64,000 bases of DNA from Cucumis sativus (taxonomy: Eukaryota; Streptophyta; Magnoliopsida; Cucurbitales; Cucurbitaceae), in assembly GCF_000004075.3 (NCBI RefSeq), contig NC_026659.2:30088272-30152271 (forward strand), in the 5' to 3' direction. The translations under genes and the position numbers were made by a program. Within the stretch, counting starts at the first letter, position 1. Each line of letters opens with the position of its first letter. This document shows, one piece after another, positions 50,905 through 61,849 of this stretch. The notes beneath the pieces are model-generated. The model saw only the letters and a program-made list of their open reading frames with translations. It searched no databases and was not told where the DNA came from.

Positions 50905-53900
50905 TTATGAGGAAGAAAAGAGAAATGAAGAAGGGTGTATTTTAATCTTCCCATTTGGAAAAGTAATGCAACTCAATTTATGTTGACACCAACTTAGTTG
51001 TTTTCTTGTAATCTTCTTCATATTTAACATCCTTGACACCAACTTCAAATCCACCATTGTTAAGAAGCAAAGTTCATCATCAATTTCTTCATCTTCTTCC
51101 AATTCCTCTTTGCAATTCTTCAACATGCACTTTCTTCTCTTTACTATCTTCTTCAATTTTCTCTCTTTCTGCCAAAAAGAAAAGAAAAAACAAGTTTGTA
51201 TTTGAGTAATATAATTTAACAAAATTTCAATACATAAATGAAGTTTAATGGGAAAATAACAAACTTTTTGGAGATCTACGAGAAGTTGTGTTTGAACGTT
51301 GGAATGTGAAGGACTTGCAAATTCTTGTTTCGTTTCTAAATGACACGTTAAATTAGTCGAGATATGAACAAGTTTGTCCTTTCGAATGAACTGCCATAAG
51401 ATTCTTATCGATTCTTGTAGTATATCAATAAGTCTATCAATTGTAACTGCATTTTCCTTGTTATCTTCTTTGAACCCTCCTTCTTTCACTTCATCTTCTA
51501 CAAGCATAAAAGACAAACTTATACATAGTTAGTTTCTTTATCCACAGCTAACTATAAGAAACATATTAGATAAACATGGAGTTTTTATCTCACAAGAAAT
51601 TGACAAATGAAAAAAAAAAAAAAGAAGAAAAACTCGTGTATCTTATAGAGATCGAATGATGTTACCATCTTTCTTAAGTGAGATCCTCACCCAAATGGTC
51701 AAACAAAACTATATAATTATATACACTGTCTTCATGACTTTGCTTCTGGCTTTGATCTTTCTATTACTCTTTCTGTTACCTAATTAACATGTGATTTTCA
51801 TGACATTTTCGATATATAACATTTTAGGGGTTGTTTGCCCCGATGATTAATATAGGTCACTCTATGTTTGGCCCTAGTATTATTATAATCATAATACTAA
51901 GATTAGGATTTTCCTAATCCTATATTATGAGAATAGTTGTTCTCACCCTCCTTTCTCCTCTCTCATCTTCCTCACACCACCTCTCGTTAAACTCCAAATA
52001 TTTACCGAGTAACAATAGAAGCAAAAAGAAAAAGCATCGCTAACAAAAGCTGAAATAATAGTATGTACCTCAAACTCAGACTATTGTAATTCTTACACTA
52101 TTATAAGTCACTTATCGTCTCAAACGCCTCCTTAGATTTAAAAAATCATATCTATATTTTTACTACTAACGTACTTATTCCAAAATATAAATAATATCAT
52201 CATTTCAAACTATTTTATCTATTTGTTAATGAACAAAAAATAGAGAATTTGTACAAAAATAAATAAATAAAAGAATAAAGAACAGCCACGGAATGAACAA
52301 AAAAATCAAATTGATTTTTAAGTGTGTTTGGGTCACCAATTTCAATGGGTTATAGTTGTGACTACAATGTTCACTACGTATTCCAAGTATAATACTCAAC
52401 TATCGTTCCAAATATCCGTAAAAACACTATTGACTAATTTCAAAAGGTACTTCTAAATCATGTCTAATAATTATGATAGAAATCTATTCTAAAAGTTTAA
52501 ATATGATGTGGGACCTAAATCAAATATGATGGAACATTATGTAGGGATGAGGTTTTCGTTCTAAGTCATTACTGGCCATTGTATAAGTCAATCTTTCATC
52601 AAAGTTTTACAAAATTTTGCCTAAGAAAATAGTTTTGAAAAATTAAAGAGAGGTTAAGAATTTTAACACAAACTTTACAAAAATAGAGATTTACTGACCT
52701 TTGAGAAGAGGAACTTGAAGAAACTTTCTCCTAACAAGTCGACTTTTAACATAACATTCAACTCTCGACCCTTCTTCAATCTTTTCATTCTCCATAAATC
52801 TCTGTATCATCACTTTAAAATGCTCAAATTTCTCTGCAACTTCATTGAATCTACAACTTCCATAGTCTTCTCTCCCATAAATCTCCAAAGCTTTCTTATA
52901 TTCCCACACTATGAACTCCCAAGAAACCCATAATTGCACCACATACACCATCTCCATTTCTCCATCAATTCCTTTGTCTTCTTCTGTTTTCTTCTCTCCC
53001 TTACACACACAAAACCCCTTTGTTGAAACAGATTCCACCGACTCCTTCGATTGCATCATCTTCAACTCTGAAAAAATCGACTTGGGTCATCATTGATTCA
53101 AACAGAATTGCAAGGATGTTAAATGAAATCATGACAAGAACTGACCTTTTGCGTACGTTTTTTGACGATTTAAAATGTCGTATTTTCGCATCTTTTCTGT
53201 GTATTGCTTGTGGAATCTATGGAGTTCTTTTGTTAAATCTCTGTGGTTGAAGCTTTCTTGTTTCTTCTTCCATGGCTTTAAATCGTTTTCATTTGTTGTT
53301 ATTGAGTAATCTGTTTCTTCGGGAATTGATGGCAGCACAGATTTAGCTTTGGCTTTCATAATCTGAATTTGCAAAGCTTTTATAAAGTCATCATCTTCTG
53401 AGTCTTCCTCCTTTTCAAACTTATTTGTTTTGATAGAATCAACAAAATCACCTTTGGTGCAATCCAAATAATTTGGAGACAAATTTTCTGACCTTTCTCT
53501 AGAATGAAGAAAGGAATTTGGAGCAGGACGCGAAGGAATCGAGCTGTGTTGTTCAACAAAATCTTTCTCGTTGGCTTTGGCTTTCATATTATGGATTTGC
53601 AAAGGTTTTATAAGCTCATCAACTTCTGAGTCTTCCTCGTTTTCAAATTTATTTGTTTTGATAGAATCAACATACTCGTCTTCGATTCCGACATCATTGG
53701 TGCAATCCAAATCATTTGGAGACAAATTTTCTGACCCTTCTCTAGAATGAAGAAAGAAATCTGGAGCAGAACTCGAAGGCATCGAGCAGTGTTGTTCAAG
53801 AAAATCTTCCTCGTTTGAATCAACATTCTCTTTAGTTTTCAGAAATTCTTCATAAGTTGGAAACCGGAAGGTCAAAGCTGAAAAGGGATCTTCAGGCTGT

Positions 53901-54055
53901 TTCTCATCGGAGGCCTTGAAGTATTTGAAGTATCGGAGGAAGAATGGGAACAGACCACATAAGAAGATCAACAAAGTTTTGAAAATAACTACAAAAACGT
54001 TGCAAAAATCTTCGTTATTAAGAAAATAAAATTGGGTATTTGATAAAAGCTTCAT
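50905..54055 (-). CDS. DUF1666 / 'ribosomal protein L34Ae'-type protein of unknown function, 4 exons, 591 aa
   Basis: Exons on the minus strand: 54055-53146, 53067-52699, 51497-51265, 51168-50905. All junctions are GT..AG and phases join to 1776 nt. The protein has one hydrophobic segment near the N-terminus (about residues 18-42), then an acidic low-complexity half containing two tandem copies of an 80-residue unit (about 81-161 and 162-239). The conserved C-terminal half includes YVVQLWVSWEFIVWEYKKAL, CRFNEVAEKF, FMENEKIEEG and VDLKLVSRMLNMKKITRKQL. That half resembles the plant DUF1666 family, whose members are often labelled ribosomal protein L34Ae in databases without functional proof. 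The topology suggests a membrane-anchored protein. No catalytic motif is visible. The gene lies between two inverted tRNA-Leu genes, and its third intron (51498-52698) holds a Tourist-like MITE. Confidence 0.85.
51827..52131. mobile_element. Tourist-like MITE in intron of the DUF1666 gene
   Basis: A 305-bp insert is flanked by TTA on both sides (51824-51826 and 52132-52134). The left end reads GGGGTTGTTTGCCCCGAT and the reverse complement of the right end reads GGAGGCGTTTGAGACGAT, giving imperfect terminal inverted repeats. G-rich ends with GTTTG and a TTA/TAA target duplication are the signature of PIF/Harbinger-derived Tourist MITEs. It carries no coding capacity. Confidence 0.7.
53339..53815 (-). 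repeat. Internal tandem duplication within the DUF1666 coding exon
   Basis: Two consecutive in-frame units of about 243 and 234 bp encode near-copies. Shared peptide blocks include EQH(C/S)S(M/I)PS, FLHSRE(G/R)SENLSPN, LDCT, VDSIKTNKFE and KALQI/KPLQI..MKAKA. The upstream unit has a few extra residues (around IEDEY). DNA identity is visibly high, so the duplication is relatively recent. Confidence 0.88.
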
Positions 54056-55254
54056 CGTCGAGATAGATTTTGAAATTGGTTCCTCTGTTTTTTGATGGAA
54101 AAACAGAGCACGTTTGTGAAACCTAAGAACATGTTATTGAAACAAAATCTTGAAGATTTTTGGAAATTTTGAGAACCGCTTTAAAATGAATACGATTTGG
54201 GAAAGTTGAATTTTTTGTTTTGATTCTAAGAAATTATGGTTTAAGGAATTTGAGAGGTTATGGAAGGCGGGGGTGATGAACATGGAAATTATTTATTTCT
54301 ACAAAGAAAAAAAAAAAGGAAGAAGGAAATTAAAATTTCTATTTCTAAGTCTTAAAAAATGATATTTGTTTAGACTTTATTTTTTTATCTAAAATTTTCA
54401 TATTTAAATTTTGAGGTTGTGGTTGTGGCCACCACATATATATATAATAAATAATCTATCATTTTCATTAACAATTGACTTTGTTTTTATTGGGTATAAA
54501 CTAACCCACTTGTTTAAGAGAGTAACAATCATTTATTACTCCTAATGTGTTTTAGATGATTTTCTAAACCTTACTTGAAACTTGTAGATTGTTCTAACAA
54601 TAAACTCCAAGCATTTGTTAACCATATTTGAGATTTTTCTTTCAAAAGAAAAACGTTGTTTTAGACTTCTTTTCTTGTTCATGATTGTGTAATAAGTAGT
54701 GAGTAATATACGATGAACTAAAGTTTACGGTGTTTGGAATGAAAATCACCCCTACATAAGTGCTATTGTGTTGTAATTTGATATCTCTTTAGGGTGGATT
54801 TAGTGTTAAACCTAAGAAATTATTTGTAAAATTAGAATTGTCCAAAAAAGTATCTGTAAATTTTGTTGTTTTAGTTTTTACTATTTTCTATCCATCATCT
54901 CTTCCACATTTTGTTACAATCAATAAGAAAGCAAGTATTTTACTTTTATTCTTTTCATAAATAAATCAAATTTGTCAAAGTTGATAAAAACAACTTTAAG
55001 TCGTGAAATCATTAGTGATATAGGAAGTAAAGTTGTTTTAAGACAAAATTGTATGTATTTATTTTTTAGAAGAGATATCAAGTTGAAAAAATTGTATGTA
55101 TTTATTTTTTAGAAGAGATATCAAGTTGAATGTTGAATAGATTTAGTATTTAAGTATAAATATTACGTAAGATTTAATTTTTACGATTATTGTTAGGTTA
55201 AGGTCTAATTTTGTTAGTTTTAGAGGTTTAAGAGGCAAACAAGTAAAAATAAAA
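54056..55254. other. Intergenic upstream of the DUF1666 gene
   Basis: Contains the presumed promoter of the DUF1666 gene (minus strand) and a 43-bp tandem duplication (55044-55129). No other gene is seen. Confidence 0.5.
55044..55129. repeat. 43-bp tandem duplication
   Basis: The unit AAATTGTATGTATTTATTTT with TTAGAAGAGATATCAAGTTG occurs twice in direct succession with essentially no differences. Confidence 0.92.
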
Positions 55255-55335
55255 TGTCAAGAATGGGATTCGAACCCATGCCCTTTCGGACCAGTACCTG
55301 AAACTGGCGCCTTAGACCAACTCGGCCATCTTGAC
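55255..55335 (-). tRNA. trnL-CAG: tRNA-Leu (anticodon CAG), identical copy in inverse orientation
   Basis: The reverse complement of this interval matches the tRNA at 49943-50023 at all 81 positions, including anticodon CAG, discriminator A and B box. Downstream on the minus strand ATTTTATTTTTAC supplies a Pol III terminator. Flanking sequences differ from those of the other copy, so the identity is limited to the gene body. Confidence 0.97.
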
Positions 55336-57162
55336 TCTTTCTTGCTCAAATTTTAATCTCAAACTATATAACTAATCAAAGTAATATTTTAATATCATGA
55401 ACATGTATATAGATATAAGTATTTAGAGAATTAGTTGATAGAATATGCAATTTTCAAAAGCAGATTGAGAGAAAAACACACAAACACAATTTCTAAAAAA
55501 AATAAATAGGAAACAAAATCCTCCATAGAAAGACTCCAAAAGTGTGGTCAAATCAAGTGAGAACTAAGTTTAAAAAAGGAAAAACAGTAAGTGTACTATT
55601 TCTATTGTTACAATTAATTTAGGGTTTGCAAATCTCAAGCTTTTTCTTTAGTTTTGAGCAGAGATACATTGCATAACATAACATTATATAGCATATATAC
55701 ATATATTCAATGAATCCCATCGCTTTATATACTCTCACTCTTCTGCCAAATATTAATCCTTCTCCCATTATTAATTATACTTGTTTCTTCCTTCTCTCAC
55801 TATTACAATTTCCATTCATACTCAAACATAGTTATTCCATTTTTTAAAATATATCTTAAAATTTTATCATACTTAAACAATCCAACGTATAATCTAACAC
55901 ATCAACATATAAAGCTAAATTGGCTTTAATTTGGTCGACTTCAACCATTTTATACAAACTTTACTCGACTTCAGCCAAGATCGAGCCCAATGAATCATAC
56001 ATTTTGTTTTTTTGCAAAATGTTGTTCAAGCTAGAAAAAAAGCAAATGGATAATATTCGAAGATTTAATGAGTAAAAAACCCTAAAGAAAAAAAAGAATT
56101 CAACCAACTTGACCTTCTTATAAAACAAAGAAGAAGGAAGACATATATATATATAAGAAATTTTTTCCATGATAATAACTTTATATTAAAATAAATCTTC
56201 ATCGATCATGTGATCTACATCATCACACATGTGTTAAATACATTTATTTTGTTACTTCAAAATTAGACTATTTTATGTATCCAAAATTTGACGTCACACC
56301 CATTAAAAAAAGTGAAATAATTTTTATTTTAATTTTTGTGAGGGAGTGAGTATTAATATTAATAACAATAAACGAGGAGTATTTATAAACTAGGAGTAGA
56401 GTGCATAGGTAAAGAAGCAACATTCATTGCAAGTTGGACAACTATTTTCAATGTAAAGTATTTTAATTTCTATCGGATAACCTTTTATAATTAACATATA
56501 TCTAAATATATATTTTCATTAGAAAACAAAAAACAAAAAAAGGAGAAAAATAAAATAAAAAGATTGGATGTAAATGAACTATAATCAACTTTATGTTTTT
56601 AGCCCTAGTTAAGCTCTTAATTTCATTAAAGTGTAGCTTAAACGACTTAATTAGATTGAGGTTACAATAATATAAATACTGTTAATTACATTCAATAAAT
56701 TATAAGGTAATAATAAATGAAAATTTAATAATGAGATTGAATTAAAAGAAAAAAAATAGCAGACGTGGCCAAATGTAGAACTTGACACGTAAGTAAAAGA
56801 TTTCACCAACTTTTAAGAATATTTAAAATACAATATGACACACACAATCCAATATATATTATAGATATTAGATTACATTAGAATTTTCCTCCAACATTAT
56901 TCCTCACATGGCTCCATTTCATAAAGAGAAATTATTGTACAACTGCATTCAAAACATACATAACATATATCAAATGACACATTTTTAAACCAAGATTAAA
57001 TATCCATATATATGGACATCATTTATGAATAATTTATAATAATTATATTTATTTTATTTTCAAAACTAATAACAAATACATAGGTTCAACCACTTGAACA
57101 CTCACCACTTTATACTCTATATATAATATATTTTTTAAAGTGAAGTAATAGGATTACGAAGT
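55336..57162. other. Gene-free AT-rich stretch
   Basis: No coding exon or RNA gene recognised. The frame at 55961-56170 (minus) has no similarity I recognise. Confidence 0.5.
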
Positions 57163-57165
57163 TTA

Positions 57166-57325
57166 CACTAGAAGAAAACTACCCTACAATGACAGTTATA
57201 TATCTCAAAAAATGAATGGAAAAAAAAAAAACTGTCACGAAATATAAAATTTCGCGTTTTTGGCGGGAAAAGACGGAATTTTTCGGAAAACACTTTTCGC
57301 GACAGTTATTAACTGTCATAGAATG
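57166..57325. repeat. CACTA left terminus and subterminal repeats
   Basis: CACTAG terminus followed by GACAGTTAT, ACTGTCACGAAA, TCGCGACAGTTATTAACTGTCAT and related units in both orientations. Such arrays are the binding sites of the TNPA-type protein in En/Spm elements. Confidence 0.85.
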
Positions 57326-57394
57326 TTAGGGTTAAAAAATTTTTCTTTTTTCCTTTTCTTTTCTTTTTCCTTTTTCTTTCTTTTCCCTATTTCC

Positions 57395-58008
57395 TTCTTC
57401 CTCCCCGTGCGTCCTTCCCCTTCTCCCCAATCGCAACTGCCGCGCCTCTTCTCCTTCCTCTCGTACGCCGCGACGACTCCACCGTCTCCTTCTCCCTTCC
57501 CTTCCGTTTCCTTCCTGCCGCAGCCCAGCCGCAGCCAGCCGTCTTTCTCTTCCATTTTCTTCCCGCCGTAGCCCGCGATCTGCCGTCTCCATCTCCGGTT
57601 CGCGAAGCAACCTTGCAGCAGTCGTCCCGCGCGCCGATCTGCCATCTCCATCGCCGGTTCTGTCTTCGTCGAAGCCCGAGCCGCCGTGTGAACCAGTAAC
57701 CGCCACGTTCGCCGCTCACAACCGCCACGTTCGCCGCTCACAACCGCCGTGAAGCCAGCCGCGCAACCTTCGTTCCAACCGCTGCACTGCCGCACGATTC
57801 TCCGGCCACGTCTTCTTTAGCCGACCGCTGACCGACCCACACTTAGGATTTTGCTGCGAGTTCGACAGTCGTGCGTTGAGTGTTGGGAGTAACCTTGGGC
57901 TCCCTTAAATTCACAACCAAATTGTGAATTGTTGAGGGTTCAGTTCGCCAATATTTCGGATTTGATTCATTGGATTTAGTCGATTGAAGAATTTGCATAG
58001 AAATCGAG
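57395..58008 (+). other. GC-rich exon-like island captured in the CACTA element
   Basis: About 57395-57850 is strongly GC-rich and pyrimidine-rich (CCGCCGTC, TCTCCATC, GCCGC phrases), in sharp contrast to its surroundings. It is followed by a leader-like stretch ending in the donor ATCGAG|GTAAGAG at 58008/58009 (plus strand). A 21-22-bp unit CGCCACGTTCGCCGCTCAC is tandemly repeated at 57701-57744. It looks like the 5' UTR or first exon of a host gene that was picked up, together with its splice donor. Long frames on the minus strand (57316-57795) are low-complexity and not considered genes. The parent gene is not identified. Confidence 0.5.
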
Positions 58009-59329
58009 GTAAGAGATTTTCTACTGGACTCAATTGTGATTGTGAACTGTATGTGTGTTGAATGTATACTGTGGTTTGACTGAAAATATATATGAATGCA
58101 TGTGAATTGAAGTAGACATAACGTCGAATGTATATCGTGAATGTCATGGAAGATATATATAAGTGTGTGTATGTTGACAGGACAAAGATTGTAGATTGTG
58201 TTGGTATGAGATATAGATATGAACTTGTGATTCTCGTTTAGATTGGGTGTACGATTACGCTAAAGTATGATTGGGTTAATAAGGATTGGCCTGTTTCTTG
58301 TTTGTTGTTTTTTCTTAGTAATGGTAGTGTGTGAAAGGGAATTTGATAACTCTATATATTGTTTAATTATGGTTTTGAATTCTGTTTTGTGTCTTTAAAA
58401 GGACGTTGAACTTCAAAATCGTTTTAATAGGGTCCTTGAACTTTGATTTTTTCTTTAGGGGAAGGGGTGTGTAAGGGATTTTGATTTTAGTCATTGAATG
58501 CCAGTGTGTAGCGCCCACCTCCAGGTGACGGATTTTCAGCAGCCACCGTCGCCCTCTTCCAATTTTGTTTTCGACAACCCTCTCTATTCTATGTTGCTGT
58601 TTCCAATGGGGTTGTATTATCTTCTGGAGTATACATGTTGGATTTGTTGTAGATGTAGCCATGGTTGCTTCCTCCTTCGTTGCTTATTCTTAACTTCATG
58701 TAACTTATAGCCATCTAATTCGTTTCTTCTTCCTATTTTTTCTCCTCTTCTAATGGCATCTTTCATTCTCTACATCCAACTTGCGCAACCGTGATATATT
58801 CTCCAAGGTAAGTATCTCTTTAATGGACGTCAAAAGACTGCATCTTGAAAAATGATTTCATCCAAGATATATTCATATGGGCTTTTTTATTCCTTTGAAA
58901 GAATGCCATTCATATATTACACATCCTTATACCTGAGTTTACAAGGTTGTTATAGTACTTTCGCGTTTCATGAGTGAAAAGATAGAATCAAGTTGCGGAA
59001 TTACGTTCATTTTTAGAGCTCTTAAGTGATTGAAGATAGTTGATGTATATTTATTTTCTCAAAAGTCACATTTTTTGCAAGTTTGGTTTACTTTGGATTT
59101 ATTAAAGATAATACCAGTTCACTTATTGATTCCATTCATTCCCGAAAAAATTCTTTAAAAAAATTTAGTTTAACACCAAGAATCGCTTTGAGGATTTATC
59201 TCCTTAAGGGTTGTCGGAACCATATACTGAACATCTACAATACGTTTGATCATAGTTAACTTTACAATGATCTAGTTGATAGTCTTCCTATTTGTTGAGC
59301 TTCTCTTTTAGATTGAAGGAAAGGGAAAG

Positions 59330-59420
59330 ACTTGGCTAGGTTGTGGCAAGCAAACTTCTTCGCTATTATGTGGAGAAATTTAGAGGGGAGGCTAGGGAGT
59401 TAGAGAGTTTTTTTGGAAAA
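59330..59420 (+). pseudogene. Possible LINE reverse-transcriptase tail fragment
   Basis: The plus strand reads roughly LWQANFFAIMWRNLEG, then a stop, with RVF a little further on. This resembles the W..NFFAI.W..W.ER..RVF pattern near the zf-RVT end of plant LINE-type reverse transcriptases. It is short, interrupted and decayed; the assignment rests on pattern memory only. Confidence 0.3.
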
Positions 59421-59559
59421 AAAAAAAAGAGACGGGACTTTACATTAAGAGAATGAAAAAAAAGACCAATGTTCAAAGAAGTGAAAAAGAGCAACATAGC
59501 ACAAAAAAAAGACATAGGAACATAATGCAAAAAGTAAGCTAGAGAGGTGATAAGGATAA

Positions 59560-59745
59560 TTAGTATATTTTAGTTAATTGGTTAATTGTCTTATTTTCCT
59601 GTAAGGCTATAGATAGCCAATTTAGAGTGTATTTGAACCTCTTGAATATCTTTCCAATATAGAACGTTGTTCTTGGAGAGCTTTTTCTCATCTCTAAGGA
59701 ATGAGATTTCTCTTGTTCCAGAATGGATTTGGCATGGTACTCCAA
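59560..59745 (+). mobile_element. Copia-type LTR 3' part with primer-binding-site remnant, inside the CACTA element
   Basis: Order of phrases: TTGTCTTATTTTCCTGTAAG, GGCTATAGATAGCC, TTCTTGGAGAGCTTTTTCTC, then TTGGCATGGTACTCCAACC. In plant copia elements the LTR end is followed by TTGG..TGGTATCAGAGC (initiator-tRNA-Met site); here GGCATGGTA is kept and the rest has diverged. No gag/pol follows. Probably an acquired or nested fragment. Confidence 0.45.
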
Positions 59746-59900
59746 CCTGCTGCATCAAGAGGTTTAATTATTCAGTTTGGGCATTGATCACTAGGACTTT
59801 TTGTAATTGTGATAATGATCTTGTTCTTTTTTATTAGATTGTTTTATGTGATTAGTCATTGACTCCTTTTTATGAGTATTACGTTTTTTTTGTTTTTCTT

Positions 59901-59980
59901 ATTGCAATTTGGTTTTGGTATTTCTGTTGTATGTCTTTTTATTATTATTATTGCAATTTGGTTTTGGTATTTCTGTTATG
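59901..59980. repeat. Direct repeat of 28 bp, 50 bp apart
   Basis: The phrase beginning ATTGCAATTTGGTTTTGGTA occurs at about 59902 and again at about 59952, separated by a short (TTA)n-containing spacer. Confidence 0.8.
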
Positions 59981-60186
59981 AATAGAGTTTTGTTTGCCCT
60001 TGGTTCTTTTATTTTTTCAATAAACGTTCGGTTGCTTAAATAAAATGGTTCTCTGGACAGAAGTGAATTGTGAGTTTACTGAATTTGGTAAATTTAGAAG
60101 CATTCCTCTGTGCATCCTCTAGTAGATTTTGGATTTTCCTCTTCCACTGTAATGGAATTGGACCGAGAAAAGTTAATGTGTTCCAG

Positions 60187-60291
60187 TTATTTTACGGTGC
60201 TGGCACTTACATGTTTGGAATTGATGATGAACGAATAATTGATGCTACAAGGGCTGGAAGCATTGCTCATCTGATCAACCACTCTTTCGAA
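60187..60291 (+). pseudogene. ATX-type (trithorax) SET-domain exon fragment carried by the CACTA element
   Basis: The plus strand encodes LFYGAGTYMFGIDDER followed by IIDATRAGSIAHLINHSFE, then the donor GAA|GTATGTATT (60291/60292). An acceptor-like TTCCAG lies just upstream (60181-60186). GAGTYMF.IDDER.IDATRAGSIAHLINHSCEPNC is the core of the SET domain of plant ATX1/ATX2-type H3K4 methyltransferases. The conserved cysteine of the NHSC motif is phenylalanine here, and the continuation exon (PNC..) is absent or decayed (a weak AACTGTTGCTCC echo lies near 60528). A single exon piece with a hit in a structural motif inside a transposon indicates a non-functional captured fragment. Confidence 0.8.
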
Positions 60292-61473
60292 GTATGTATT
60301 ACTTTAACAATTGATTTACTTTTTATTTTTTCCTTTTATGTTAATGTTCTTTATCCTCATGAGATGACTCATTAAATTATGTGTCAATAGAATTATCTTA
60401 TATCATAGTGCTCTATGGAGATGAATGCAAGTTAGCTAAATTTTTCCTTAGATGCTTGAAAGTTAGAAGAGAAATTTAACTCCGGTTTTTCTCTCATGGA
60501 CTAAGCTATCTTATTCTTACACAGTAACTGTTGCTCCTCACAGAAGTGTTCAAGGATAAATAAAGGTTCATATTAGAAGTGGACGTCCATTAGTTTTGGT
60601 ATGTATGTAAATTATTTTAAATCTAAGTATCTGATTTCCTAATAGTTGAAAACCTTAGTTTATTGACAAGAAATCAAATGGTTACTTCTGAAGTTGGTTG
60701 ATTGTATTTGGTTATGTCTACTAATGAGAATGACTTTACCTTAAGGGGATAGACTTTAGTTTTGGTATCTCCAATTGAGAATTTAGCCATTGTGCTTACT
60801 CTTTATGGAGTATCTAAAGACAAGAAATCGACACTCCAATGCTATGAAAATTTTCCTATAAGGTAACATTTATAGTCTCATGTTCATTTGGTATGTTATT
60901 TTATTTGCTTACTTTGTAATACTATTCTATTTTAGAGCTATTTAGTCAATTGATTGTAAATTCTGACTACAGCTGATGATATGTGGGGAAGATATTCATA
61001 GTTCATCTTTATTGGCGATGATTGCATAATACAAACTGTTTAACTCTAAGGATTACAAATTGTCGTACATGTATTGTCGTAGGCTGTTTTGTTCTAAGGA
61101 CTAGGAACAACCCAAGAAGTTGTTCAATTTGCAGTGGCCATTTGGTTGGACGTTCTTCTTCTCCTTGATCTCTTTCTCCTCTTCTTAGGAACTTCATTTT
61201 CATTATCAGATTTGAAGAGGGACCACCATGAGTGGGGTAGTAAAATGAATAGAGAATGGGAGAGTGAGCTGGGTATGTTTTTGGTATGTGTATTCTAGAG
61301 AGAAAGAGTAGCAGCATGTTTTTGTTTGCTGTGTTTGCCTAATATAGTCCTCATGGTCTTCTCTTTTCATTTCATGGAATCAAGTGTTGAAGTTCTTGTT
61401 TGTGTTCTGTATTTTGTTGAGACGTTAATTTAGTTATTCATTGACTGTACGTATGTGTTATGGATTCTTTGTA

Positions 61474-61640
61474 GGTTCAACTGGAGTCGACAAGTTCATG
61501 AGTTTTGTTTCAAATATCATTTCCAGAAACGAACATTCTCGGTTGGTCCAGTCAAATATATTCGAATGCTAGTTAAGATATTTTTTTATTAAGGGTTAGT
61601 ATTTCGTACATGTGGATTAATGAAACTTGTATTAAGATGT
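61474..61640 (+). other. Probable 3' exon of the CACTA-borne chimeric transcript
   Basis: An acceptor TTCTTTGTAG|GTTCAACTGG is followed by about 150 bp of mid-GC sequence without a long frame. It could be the last exon of a transcript starting near the GC-rich island. This is inference from splice signals only. Confidence 0.3.
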
Positions 61641-61849
61641 ACAAATATTATAAATCGTATTATAGTGTATATATATTAAAGTGTTGGCTATTTTCTTGTA
61701 CATTGGTGTGAAACTTGTATAATTTCAAATTTGTCATTCTCAGCTACATTATTGTCATTCTAATGGTTCGTGTAATGGTGGAGCTGCATGGAGAACAGAA
61801 TAAAACTATAAGAAATTGAGAAATGCGATAGTTAATAGTTGTTGTAAAT

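Noticed and set aside
57316-57795. Long overlapping minus-strand frames (up to 159 codons) in the GC-rich island
   Set aside because: Low-complexity Arg/Gly/Glu-rich translations in several frames at once, a by-product of GC- and purine-rich composition; no start context, splice sites or similarity support a gene.
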